A DNA stretch of 26,515 nt from the NCBI GenBank assembly GCA_002723015.1, contig PBNG01000037.1, positions 1 through 26,515 on the forward strand, read 5' to 3'. The notes beneath the pieces are model-generated. The model saw only the letters and a program-made list of their open reading frames with translations. It was not told where the DNA came from and did not search any database. Source of the stretch: Roseibacillus sp. (GTDB lineage: Bacteria; Verrucomicrobiota; Verrucomicrobiae; Verrucomicrobiales; Akkermansiaceae). The position numbers and the translations under genes were made by a program. Every line of letters begins with the position of its first letter. Within the stretch, counting starts at the first letter, position 1. Positions 7,931 through 15,751 of this stretch are shown piece after piece.

Positions 7931-8679
7931 TGACAACCAGACATGCCGTGATACGCAGTGGGGTAGTTATGCTCTTCGCTTCGGTGACGATTGCTCTCTG
8001 CGTGTGCTTCCCTAACGCAGCAGAGAATTCCGCATCAGGGATGCTATTGCGGCTTCCCGACAGGGACGGAGTAAGTGGACATGTTGGATTTCCGAGGCCG
8101 GTTTCGAAGGAGGAAAAAAAGTGGCTCCCTGGAGATACGGGAATTCTAAAGATGCTTTACGTGCCGAAGAATCTTCAGGTTTCGAATGAAGCCGAGGCGA
8201 CGGAGGCAGGGATTTCGGCGAGCCTTATTCTCAGTGGGACTGACCGGCGGAGTCTGCATCGACCCGAGGTGTGCCTGCGGGCGCAGGGATGGAGGATTGC
8301 GGGCAAGGAGACCGTGGATGTTTCTTTCGCGGGAAATGAAATCAAGGTTGCGGATTTCGCTCTCACCAGAAAGGTGAACGAGGAAGATGGATCGATTCGA
8401 AATGTCCGTGCCCATTATCTCTACTGGTGGATCGGGGCAAAGCGTTCCACTCCCTCGGATTTCGAGCGTATCCTTTTTACCGTTCTGGATAATATGTTCA
8501 GAAATATAAACAACCGGTGGGGATATCCCAGCGTGATGGTCTACGCCCAGTTGGAAGACGGGATGACTCCGGACGAAATCAAGGATGCTGATCAGGATGC
8601 GCTCAAGCGGGCCATCGGCTTCGTGGAGCAATATGCGCCAATGTTTCAGAAATCCCTCGGAGCGGTCGAGGCTGAATGA
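7927..8679 (+). CDS. EpsI-domain exosortase-associated protein
   Basis: This 250-residue protein has one N-terminal hydrophobic segment (about residues 12-33), then a soluble, presumably periplasmic domain. The family signature is SLHRPEVCLRAQGWRI around residues 109-124, with Cys116. This matches the H-x-P-E-x-C-L pattern of EpsI (DUF3485) proteins, which are found beside or fused to exosortases. Their biochemical role is not settled. Start ATG 7927 overlaps the exosortase stop, and its own stop overlaps the next methyltransferase start (ATGA 8676-8679). This tight coupling supports a role with the exosortase at the membrane. The intact Cys and surrounding residues suggest a normal family member. 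Length is ordinary for a free-standing EpsI. Confidence 0.85.
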   Translation: MMTTRHAVIRSGVVMLFASVTIALCVCFPNAAENSASGMLLRLPDRDGVSGHVGFPRPVSKEEKKWLPGDTGILKMLYVPKNLQVSNEAEATEAGISASLILSGTDRRSLHRPEVCLRAQGWRIAGKETVDVSFAGNEIKVADFALTRKVNEEDGSIRNVRAHYLYWWIGAKRSTPSDFERILFTVLDNMFRNINNRWGYPSVMVYAQLEDGMTPDEIKDADQDALKRAIGFVEQYAPMFQKSLGAVEAE

Positions 8680-9290
8680 AAGCCCTGTTGCGCAGACTCC
8701 ATGCGCCGGTATATGGCCGGCGCCAGAAGGCCCTCCTTGGCCTCGTTGGGGACTTCCTTTCTCCCGGGGAGTCCTTGCTCGATGTCGGTTGCGGAGGGGG
8801 AGCCCTCTCCGGGGTGCTCGCGAAGAAGTATGGAATTGAGCCCCGGGGGCTAGAAACCTGCCCTCGGCCGGAGTGCGCGATTCCTGTCGATCCCTACGAC
8901 GGAAAGGCGATACCCCATGATGACAACTCCTTCGATAGCGTGCTTCTGGCTGACGTCCTGCACCATGAAGAACATCCCCTGCGCCTTCTCAGGGAGGCTT
9001 GCCGGGGTGCAGGGAAGAGAGTTATCGTCAAAGACCACAAGACTGGTCCGGTTTTGGCTTGGCCGCGGATCAGTCTTATTGACTGGGCTGCAAATGCCGG
9101 ATACGGCGTTCGGTGCCTCTACCGCTATCCTGACCTCGGCGGGTGGCATGAACTCTTCCGTGAATCGGGGCTATCCATTCACGAGGAGAGGCGATCGCTC
9201 AATATCTATCCACCTCTGGTGAACGCCTTGTTCGGAAGGAAACTGCAATATTTCGTCGTTTTGAACCCTCCAACGTCAGGATTCGAATGA
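8676..9290 (+). CDS. Class I SAM-dependent methyltransferase
   Basis: This 204-residue soluble protein has the methyltransferase motif I ESLLDVGCGGGALSGVLA (about residues 31-48). It then has a proline-rich GLETCPRPE, a motif resembling IPHDDNSFDSVLLADVLHH (about 76-94, motifs II/III of the Methyltransf_11 type), and RVIVKDH. It therefore binds SAM. The second half has an aromatic segment (GYGVRCLYRYPDLGGWHELF) that may make the acceptor site. It is locked between the EpsI gene and the large membrane protein gene by two 4-nt ATGA overlaps, so it belongs to the exosortase operon. A methyltransferase coupled this tightly to an exosortase suggests modification of a glycan or lipid intermediate, but the substrate is unknown. 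Confidence 0.82.
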   Translation: MKALLRRLHAPVYGRRQKALLGLVGDFLSPGESLLDVGCGGGALSGVLAKKYGIEPRGLETCPRPECAIPVDPYDGKAIPHDDNSFDSVLLADVLHHEEHPLRLLREACRGAGKRVIVKDHKTGPVLAWPRISLIDWAANAGYGVRCLYRYPDLGGWHELFRESGLSIHEERRSLNIYPPLVNALFGRKLQYFVVLNPPTSGFE

Positions 9291-11194
9291 CCCGGCACGG
9301 GACAATGCGACTTGCTGCCTCCGTGGTAGCGGTTTTCTGGATTTGCCTCGAAATATGGGCGGTCGGCCCGGTCATGCGTGAGAGCGATCAAGCCTCGCTC
9401 CTAGAGGGATCTCTGCAACTGGTGTCCGGGGAAAGAGCAGTGGCCGGCAATGATAGCTATAACTACGATAAGCAGTATTTGTCATCTTGGATCACAGCAG
9501 GATGGCTTAAGTTGCGGATGACTGCGGTCGAAGGATCAGCAGGGATTGTTCGGGAGGGCAATCTGCTTGCTGTCACTTTCTTCGCGCTTGCCCTTCTCGC
9601 TGCGGTTGGTAGCCGGAAAAGGTGGTCGGGAATCCATGTTGCTGTTTTGTACGGGGCGCTGTTTACGCCCGTTCTTTCCCTCTCGGGGGTGTTTCTGTCC
9701 TCGAACATGCTCTCGGCCTCGTTTCTTCTACTGCTTGCGGTGATGCTGCGGCACGAGTGCGAGCGAAGTGAACCCGAAACTTCCGCAGGAAACCCAGGAA
9801 GGGTTCGAGTATGCCTTGTCGGGTTGCTGGCGTGGGCGGCTACTGCCGCTCGTCAGGACGCTCTGCTCCTCATGCCCCTGCTGGCGCTCTTCGCCTCCCG
9901 GGAGGAGTCTCTGCGTGCGACACTCCGGGATCAGCGTGTCCAGGCCATGATGGTTGGAACCGGGTTTGCCATTATTCTCGGATTAGTCCTGAGCGCGAAG
10001 TTCGCATTGCTACCCACACCGTTTTTTGTCCTGCCGACGTTTGTTGCGTTTGTAGGGGGAGGACTGGGGGTGCTTCTTGTACTGCTGCTTACCTTTGCGG
10101 CCGGTCTTGTCTCCCGGGGTTCGCTCTTCCGGGCTCTCATGGCTCTCTCAGTGTTGCTCCCCCTGATCTTCTATGGCTGCGTGCTCTATACTCCTCGCCA
10201 TCTTTTCCTGCCCGCTCTGGCAGTTCTCCTGACACTCTTTTCCGAGCGTGGTCGCGATTGCTGGAATGCCCTTGGGCACTGGCGACTCGGCCGAATGGCA
10301 GTCTTCGTTACCCTTTTGGGCACCGCAGTCCCATGGGTTGTCGGGGTGAGGATGTCTGGGTGGAAAAAGGGCGCGGTTGTCACCTCGGCCCCGACTCTCT
10401 ACCCTTCAACCGATGGGTTCTGGCCCATGGGCGCATACGGTTGGTTTCTTGGGCGCTTAGCTGACGGAGTGAATAACCCCATTGACCACAATCAGCGAGT
10501 GTGGAAGGCCTGGAGCATGGTTGCTCCGGAGAATGTCCCCATGGGAAAGGGGAGTGTTCTTAGCAGCGGGCTGGTCTCCTATGGCACCTTCCACCTGACG
10601 CTTTTTGGTCGAGAGAAGGCACTTACGATTGATGAGGCGGACTATATTCTCTTTGACGAGCGCACTCTCGGCAAGCGGCAGCGAGGAGTGAATGCGACCG
10701 AGGGTTCAAATCGCAGGGTGCTGTTGTCCTTGTTGGAGCGTGGGCACCTGCGGGCGATGGGAGGCGTCATCGGGGAGCGCATCCTGTTATGGACGCCGGA
10801 GAGGCAGGGTGGCCCGGGAGGGCGGATTGATGAGGGCGTCAGCGTCAAGCTCGCCCTGTATGGCTATTTTAAAGGTAATGATTTCCGGGTCCGGCCTTGG
10901 CAGTGGAAAGGGTGGCGTCCCGAAGAACTGACAGGCCACTTGGGGGTTGTGGCTGCGCGAAAAAGGGATGCTCTGGAGGAACTGATAGGGAGCCTTGACC
11001 TGCCTCGTAAGCTGACACAGATCGGGAGCCCATACGATCCATCCCCCTGGTGGGTGGTGCCCATTACGGGTGAAGAATTGAGAAGCCTGGTCCGGATTTC
11101 CGGGCCCGCAAAGGAGCATCTCTGGATGGCATTTGGAACCTTGCCAGACTTCATGGATGTGAGGAAGTATGCTGGATCTGGGTCTTCACCTTGA
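9287..11194 (+). CDS. Large polytopic membrane protein, possible GT-C-type glycosyltransferase
   Basis: This 635-residue protein starts with a membrane segment followed by an acidic loop (MRESDQASLLEGSLQL, then SYNYDKQYLSSW). Acidic residues just after the first helix are characteristic of GT-C polyprenyl-phosphate-sugar glycosyltransferases such as ArnT/PMT relatives. About nine further hydrophobic segments run to roughly residue 365. A soluble C-terminal domain of about 260 residues follows, with conspicuous motifs ERTLGKRQRGVNATEG, PWQWKGWRPEELTGHLG and PYDPSPWWVVPITGEELRSL. The GT-C call is an inference from topology; no defined family motif is certain. ATG 9287 overlaps the upstream methyltransferase stop by 4 nt. 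A 49-nt gap with a strong hairpin separates it from the UbiA-family gene. Confidence 0.6.
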   Translation: MTRHGTMRLAASVVAVFWICLEIWAVGPVMRESDQASLLEGSLQLVSGERAVAGNDSYNYDKQYLSSWITAGWLKLRMTAVEGSAGIVREGNLLAVTFFALALLAAVGSRKRWSGIHVAVLYGALFTPVLSLSGVFLSSNMLSASFLLLLAVMLRHECERSEPETSAGNPGRVRVCLVGLLAWAATAARQDALLLMPLLALFASREESLRATLRDQRVQAMMVGTGFAIILGLVLSAKFALLPTPFFVLPTFVAFVGGGLGVLLVLLLTFAAGLVSRGSLFRALMALSVLLPLIFYGCVLYTPRHLFLPALAVLLTLFSERGRDCWNALGHWRLGRMAVFVTLLGTAVPWVVGVRMSGWKKGAVVTSAPTLYPSTDGFWPMGAYGWFLGRLADGVNNPIDHNQRVWKAWSMVAPENVPMGKGSVLSSGLVSYGTFHLTLFGREKALTIDEADYILFDERTLGKRQRGVNATEGSNRRVLLSLLERGHLRAMGGVIGERILLWTPERQGGPGGRIDEGVSVKLALYGYFKGNDFRVRPWQWKGWRPEELTGHLGVVAARKRDALEELIGSLDLPRKLTQIGSPYDPSPWWVVPITGEELRSLVRISGPAKEHLWMAFGTLPDFMDVRKYAGSGSSP

Positions 11195-11207
11195 TCATGC
11201 TGGGTTT

Positions 11208-11243
11208 ATCCCGGAGCAAGTCATGGTCTCCGGGGAAATATAA
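11208..11243 (+). promoter_or_regulatory. Intercistronic hairpin covering the ribosome-binding site of the UbiA-family gene
   Basis: CCCGGAG at 11210-11216 pairs perfectly with CTCCGGG at 11228-11234, extended by a T·G pair, with an 11-nt loop. The 3' arm contains the GGGGAA (11232-11237) that would serve as ribosome-binding site for ATG 11244. No T-run follows, so this is not an intrinsic terminator. It may lower or condition translation of the downstream gene, or be a processing or stability element. The structure is seen in sequence; the function is inferred. Confidence 0.4.
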
Positions 11244-12167
11244 ATGGCAGAAGAAACAACAGAGCGAGTGACCCGCACATTGATCTGCAGGTGGCTGGTT
11301 GCCCTGCGAATACATCACTGGTCGAAGAGTGGATTCTGCCTGGCGGCACTTCTCTTCCATGGAGCTGCTACCGATGTTTCGGCCTGGCTTGCTGTTGTCC
11401 CCTGCGCAGTCTGCTTTTGTCTAATTTCCAGCGCAGTCTACCTTGCGAACGATATCTTCAATCGAAATGAGGATTGCCGTCATCCCACGAAACGAGATCG
11501 CCCGATTGCAGCGGGATACATTTCCATTCGTGGGGCCTGGGCCGCGGTCTGCGCTCTTGTAGCGATATCGCTGGGAGTGTCATTTCTGTGCTACGGCGAT
11601 GGGAACGTGACCCGTGTAATTGTTGCCTATTATCTCCTCTCTTGGCTGTATTCTTTCTTCCTCCGGGGTCTTCCGCTTGTCGACGTTCTCGTCATCGGGC
11701 TGGGTTTTGTCGCCCGGGTGGCCGCCGGTGCATTCGCCCTGCAGAGTTTTGATTTTACGGCCCGTCCGACCGGATGGCTTGTTGGGTGCACCTACTTCCT
11801 TGCCCTTCTGCTTGGGTTTGGGAAACGAAAAGGAGAGTGGCTTCTCATGGAGGTATCGGGAATGGACCCTGGGGTCACGCGGCGGGCGCTGCGTGGCTAT
11901 ACCACGGACCTGTTGAACGTCCTGATCGGAGGAAGTGCCATGTGCGCCGGATTCATTTATGTCGCCTATTGCCTCAGCCGGCCAGACCGCTTCCCATTTG
12001 TCTTTACCGCCGTTCCGGCCCTGACAGGGTTGGCGAGCTATCTCAGACTGGCGTGGGGATCGGCCTCGGTGGAGACCCCGGAGTATTTGCTTCTGAGAAG
12101 CCGGGGGCTTTCAATCTCCCTCGTGGGATGGCTATTATTGGTTGGTTGGTTCACCGCAATTCGTTGA
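11244..12167 (+). CDS. UbiA-family prenyltransferase resembling decaprenyl-phosphate phosphoribosyltransferase
   Basis: This 307-residue polytopic protein has about eight or nine membrane segments. The first Asp-rich motif is NDIFNRNED at residues 69-77, followed by HPTKRDRPIAAG. That His-Pro-x-Lys-Arg-x-Arg-Pro-Ile-Ala block is typical of the decaprenyl-phosphate phosphoribosyltransferase (DPPR synthase) branch, which joins PRPP to a polyprenyl phosphate. A second branch-typical segment is YFLALLLGFGKRKGEW with Lys194-Arg195 and Glu198. The fifth residue of the N-D-x-x-D-x-x-x-D pattern is Asn73 instead of Asp, which could affect metal binding. If active, the product would be a polyprenyl-phosphate-linked pentose precursor for the polysaccharide. 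No DprE1/DprE2 epimerase genes are seen here. Family assignment is firm; donor specificity is inferred. Confidence 0.8.
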   Translation: MAEETTERVTRTLICRWLVALRIHHWSKSGFCLAALLFHGAATDVSAWLAVVPCAVCFCLISSAVYLANDIFNRNEDCRHPTKRDRPIAAGYISIRGAWAAVCALVAISLGVSFLCYGDGNVTRVIVAYYLLSWLYSFFLRGLPLVDVLVIGLGFVARVAAGAFALQSFDFTARPTGWLVGCTYFLALLLGFGKRKGEWLLMEVSGMDPGVTRRALRGYTTDLLNVLIGGSAMCAGFIYVAYCLSRPDRFPFVFTAVPALTGLASYLRLAWGSASVETPEYLLLRSRGLSISLVGWLLLVGWFTAIR

Positions 12168-12201
12168 AGGAGAATCCTTGTCAGCACCAAGCTCGTAAGT
12201 G

Positions 12202-14220
12202 ATGAATTTCCAAAGAGTTCAAGACCAACAGCCAGAAAGCGGATGGCTTGGCCTGTTCGCCTTGCTCTTCCTCATGGCAGGATGGGTTGTTGCGGTTCTT
12301 GTTGGCGGAGGTCTTGAGCTGCATCGTAGTGGGGTTGCGGTTCCACTCGTAGTGGTGGGCGCACTGCTGGGGCTGGTGAACTCAATCCGGTCCGGCCAGG
12401 TGCTAAGCCTGCCGATTCTGATCGGAGGGGTAACGGCTCTGCTTTATTTCGTAGGGAGGGCACTTTTCTCGGAGGTCTGGGATCTCGGACGACATGACCT
12501 CCACCTGATGTGCATGGGGTGGCTGACATTGACCACGGTGTCGACTTGTGCCACCGAGCGCCGCAAGCGGATCCTTGTTGTGGTCGGGGTCGGAGCGGTT
12601 GTCGGGGTTCAACTGCTGGCAGGGCTCTACCAGCACTTTCTGGATCCTGACTATACCTTCTTTCGGCATCCGCGTCCCAGTGGAAGCGGAGTCAGTGGAC
12701 TTTTCTGGCAGTGGAACAATCTGGCGGGCCTTCTGGCAATCGTTATGCCGTTGTTTGCCGGGCTTGCCCTGGGTGCCCCCTCGTGGAAGCAGAGAGGCCC
12801 GCTTCTTCTGTTCCTTCTTGTGGGTGTCTGGCTGGCCTGGTTGACGAAATCCCGCGCTGGGTTCGCGGCCATGACCGGAGGGATTTTCTGTGCAGGCGCG
12901 GTGTTGGTTTTCCTGCGTCTCCGAAGTCGCCCCCTGGGGGCATGGTTGGTTGCATGCGTTGCCCTCGCGGTTCTCGGACTGCTCGCTATCGCCGTTGTTT
13001 CCCTTTCTACCTCGGCCTTGAGCGAAGAGCGGGGCCAGGACACGGAGATGGGCAACCTTTTGGGCTCCAGTTCTCGATTGGGCCTGGCCGCGGTAGCGTT
13101 TGAAATCTGGCAGGAACAACCTCTGTTTGGCAACGGGAGCCAGAGCTACCGTTATCTTTCGGTCCAGCATTGGGATACTGATATTCCGAGCTGGGTAAAC
13201 GATCCTGAGCTGGCTCATAGCGAATACCTTCAGGTTCTTTGTGATTACGGGATTGTTGGGTTGATCGGCATCGTCGGATTCCTCCTTGTTGTTTTTGGGG
13301 GAGCCTTGGTCAGCATCTCCCGGGAGCGCGCCTCGCTTTCTCGATTCGAGCGGGGGTTGCAGGCAGGATGCATGGCGGCCTTGGGAGGCGGGATGCTCCA
13401 CGCAGCCTTTGATTTCCAGACACACCTCTTGCCTGTCTTGATGACGGCTGCGCTCGTGATAGGACTGCTTATGCCCGCTCCTGCCTTCAGGCGTGCAATA
13501 TCGGCCCGGCTTATACACGGTTCTCTTCTGGTCGTCATCCTCTGCCTGGGACTCTCTGCTACAGGCAAGGAGAGCCTGCAGGTCATGAAATGGCTGCGAT
13601 GGGAAAAACAAAGGGCGGCAAAATACGAAGTCGGGCTTGCTGAAATGCCACACCTGCGCCAGCTCGTGGAAGGCAGTCCTCATTATTCCATTGCCGAGCT
13701 CTATGGGCGCTTGCAGTTGAGTGTTTATACCCGCACGGCAGAGGATAATCGCTCTGAGCTTGGAGTGTGTTTACAGGAGGCCCGGTGGGCACTGGAGATA
13801 GCACTTCGACGTAATCCTCAGGATGCGCGGGCCCTTGTTGAACTGGGCTTGGTCCTGGATTTGCTCGGCGACTTTGACGAAGCAGCGGATGTCCACCGGG
13901 AAGCGATTCGGATCGCCCGGCGAAGAGAGCGCAAGTTTGGAGCATTTGCGGGTCTCTCGCATCACCTAGCGCTTCGCGGAAAGAAGCTATGGTACGGTCG
14001 GAGACCGGAGGAGGCCCTCGGGTGTTTCCTGCTTTCGAGGGAATACCTCGAGCTTTCAATACGCCGGGGCTATCGTTTCAGTCAGCCACAGGAGTTTCGG
14101 GAAAGAAGGGCGATCCTGAAATTTTACATAAAATCATTGCAGGATGGGAAAATCCGGCCTGACCTCCCGGAGGATATTCTCAATCGGTTTCCAAGGCCGG
14201 ATGACGTCAATCAAGAGTGA
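12202..14220 (+). CDS. O-antigen ligase/polymerase (Wzy/WaaL type) with C-terminal TPR-like region
   Basis: The first roughly 450 of about 672 residues hold many membrane segments. The O-antigen ligase motif appears as AWLTKSRAGFAAMTGG (about residues 212-227). The large periplasmic loop ends in PLFGNGSQSYRYLS and then DPELAHSEYLQVLCDYGIVG (about 336-355), with the conserved His. After the last helix, about 220 soluble residues include NPQDARALVELGLVLDLLGD followed by FDEAADVHREAIRIA, a TPR-type helix pair. Wzy_C proteins with TPR tails are known in exopolysaccharide loci. Start is ATG 12202; a GTG directly before it at 12199 is the alternative, and TAA at 12196 blocks extension. Its TGA overlaps the ATG of the sugar transferase at base 14220. 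It probably polymerises the repeat unit. It is the second Wzy-like protein in the locus. Confidence 0.85.
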   Translation: MNFQRVQDQQPESGWLGLFALLFLMAGWVVAVLVGGGLELHRSGVAVPLVVVGALLGLVNSIRSGQVLSLPILIGGVTALLYFVGRALFSEVWDLGRHDLHLMCMGWLTLTTVSTCATERRKRILVVVGVGAVVGVQLLAGLYQHFLDPDYTFFRHPRPSGSGVSGLFWQWNNLAGLLAIVMPLFAGLALGAPSWKQRGPLLLFLLVGVWLAWLTKSRAGFAAMTGGIFCAGAVLVFLRLRSRPLGAWLVACVALAVLGLLAIAVVSLSTSALSEERGQDTEMGNLLGSSSRLGLAAVAFEIWQEQPLFGNGSQSYRYLSVQHWDTDIPSWVNDPELAHSEYLQVLCDYGIVGLIGIVGFLLVVFGGALVSISRERASLSRFERGLQAGCMAALGGGMLHAAFDFQTHLLPVLMTAALVIGLLMPAPAFRRAISARLIHGSLLVVILCLGLSATGKESLQVMKWLRWEKQRAAKYEVGLAEMPHLRQLVEGSPHYSIAELYGRLQLSVYTRTAEDNRSELGVCLQEARWALEIALRRNPQDARALVELGLVLDLLGDFDEAADVHREAIRIARRRERKFGAFAGLSHHLALRGKKLWYGRRPEEALGCFLLSREYLELSIRRGYRFSQPQEFRERRAILKFYIKSLQDGKIRPDLPEDILNRFPRPDDVNQE

Positions 14221-15650
14221 TGGCTCAGGGACGCAAAGAAGCTCTTTCCGTGCAGGCATTGCAGTTTGTCGATGCCGGGCTCGTGTATCTGGCATTTGTG
14301 ATCAGTGCCTCTGTCCGGGAGGGCCTTCTCAGGATGCTGACAAAATGGGGCCTGCGGCCGGGAGGTGGTGATCCGGTTGAACTGGGCCTTGCGGATCTCA
14401 TCCCCCTGCTGGTTGTTATTGTGCCCCTCACTCCGATTGCACTTGGGGCCTTTGGTTTTTACCGGCACCCGCTGCGAAAACGGGTCAGGGACTCATTGTC
14501 CCAGATGTTCAAATCCCTGATTATCGTCGGGGTCGTTGTGGGAGCTTTGGTGGTTTTCCTGAAGTTAGGAGACACTCCCAGACTGACGCTGGGCGTGGCC
14601 GTGCCCATAGCTGTCATACTGGTTCTTCTACGTGAGGGCCTTGTCCGGAGCTTCGTATTGCATTCAGTTCGGGCAGAAGATGCCAAGGAGGCGGTGATAT
14701 ATGTTGGATCGGAAGGGTCCATTTCAGAGTTTGAGGCCAGCCTCTCGGCGGATGTTCTCGCCGAATACAAGGTGGTGGCTCATTATCACCCTTCCGAGGA
14801 TAACCCCGACAATTTCAGTAGCCTTCTCAAGCGTGAATCAGTTGCGAGGGTAATCTTCGCTCCCAAGCAGACCGAGTTTGGTGAGCTGGCGGAGTTGATT
14901 GAGATCTGTGAGCTGCAGGGCGTGGAGGCCTGGATCTCAGCAGGCTTTCTACAGGCCCAGGTTGCGCGACCAGATTTTGATAGCATGGGGACCAACCCGA
15001 TGCTGGTTCTCCGCTCTACCCCTGAATTATCATGGGCCTTATGGGCCAAGGCGATGGTGGATGTCCTGTTGTCTGCTGTTGCGCTCGTAGTTTCCTTCGT
15101 CCTGATCTGGTGGTGGGTCGCCCTCCTTATCAAGATAAGCAGCCCAAGAGGCCCGGTGTTTTTTCGCCAGAAACGCGCGGGACGGCATGGCAAACCCTTC
15201 AATATGTGGAAATTTCGGACGATGCATCCTGACGCGGAGTCTCAGCTTGACGAGGTCAAGGAGGCCCGGGGCAACGAGATGTCAGGCCCAGTTTTCAAGC
15301 TCGAGGATGATCCGAGAGTCTTCAAATTCGGAAGCTTTCTCCGTCGTAGCAGCATCGATGAGTTGCCCCAGATCCTCAATGTGTTGCGCGGAGACATGAG
15401 CCTAGTAGGGCCACGGCCGCTGCCGACCTATGAAGTCGAGCAGTTTGCAAAGTCGGAACACCGGCGCCGCTTGAGCGTGAAACCGGGAATTACCTGTCTC
15501 TGGCAGATCGAAGGTCGGAACAAGATTACCAGCTTTGAGGAGTGGGTCAGGCTGGATCTTGAGTACATCGATAACTGGTCTCTGGGTCTAGACCTCAGGA
15601 TCCTCCTGCGGACCATCCCGGTTGTGCTCATGAGGCGGGGGAGCAGGTAA
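14220..15650 (+). CDS. Polyprenyl-phosphate sugar-1-phosphate transferase (priming glycosyltransferase, WcaJ/PssY-like)
   Basis: This 476-residue enzyme starts the polysaccharide by moving a sugar-1-phosphate from a nucleotide sugar to undecaprenyl phosphate at the inner membrane. The N-terminal part has several membrane segments and a nucleotide-binding-like middle domain (YVGSEGSISEFEASL). A further membrane segment at about residues 275-305 leads into the bacterial sugar transferase domain. Its motifs are KRAGRHGKPFNMWKFRTM, FGSFLRRSSIDELPQILNVL, GDMSLVGPRPLP, and VKPGITCLWQIEGRNK. All catalytic regions look intact and length is normal for the long form. Start ATG 14220 shares one base with the preceding stop (TGATG). 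It is the last gene of the polysaccharide locus; a 101-nt gap follows before prs. Confidence 0.93.
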   Translation: MAQGRKEALSVQALQFVDAGLVYLAFVISASVREGLLRMLTKWGLRPGGGDPVELGLADLIPLLVVIVPLTPIALGAFGFYRHPLRKRVRDSLSQMFKSLIIVGVVVGALVVFLKLGDTPRLTLGVAVPIAVILVLLREGLVRSFVLHSVRAEDAKEAVIYVGSEGSISEFEASLSADVLAEYKVVAHYHPSEDNPDNFSSLLKRESVARVIFAPKQTEFGELAELIEICELQGVEAWISAGFLQAQVARPDFDSMGTNPMLVLRSTPELSWALWAKAMVDVLLSAVALVVSFVLIWWWVALLIKISSPRGPVFFRQKRAGRHGKPFNMWKFRTMHPDAESQLDEVKEARGNEMSGPVFKLEDDPRVFKFGSFLRRSSIDELPQILNVLRGDMSLVGPRPLPTYEVEQFAKSEHRRRLSVKPGITCLWQIEGRNKITSFEEWVRLDLEYIDNWSLGLDLRILLRTIPVVLMRRGSR

Positions 15651-15751
15651 AGTGGCAGGTCGAGGGGATTGCTGGGCAGACTGTAAGCCTCAGTCGATTC
15701 TACTCGCCCTGTGGGCTTGAAACGAATAACCAACTTGGGCGCAGCAACTTC
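15651..15751 (+). other. Intergenic boundary between polysaccharide locus and housekeeping block
   Basis: These 101 bases hold no gene. An imperfect stem (AAGCC near 15682 with GGCTT near 15714) is visible but has no T-run, so I do not call a terminator. A short stretch GCAGACTGTAA resembles the 5' half of a tRNA-Tyr anticodon arm, but the arm does not close. The prs promoter, if separate, should be here; no clear -35/-10 pair was seen. Confidence 0.3.

Noticed and set aside
12403..13683. Long minus-strand open frame opposite the Wzy-TPR gene
   Set aside because: It is a shadow of the GC-rich gene on the other strand: the translation is rich in Arg, Gln, Pro and His without any domain, while the plus-strand frame has clear family motifs.
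15651..15751. Possible tRNA-Tyr or tRNA remnant (GCAGACTGTAA and GTCGATTC)
   Set aside because: The anticodon stem does not pair (GCAGA against CCTCA), and no acceptor or T stem of correct length can be drawn on either strand.
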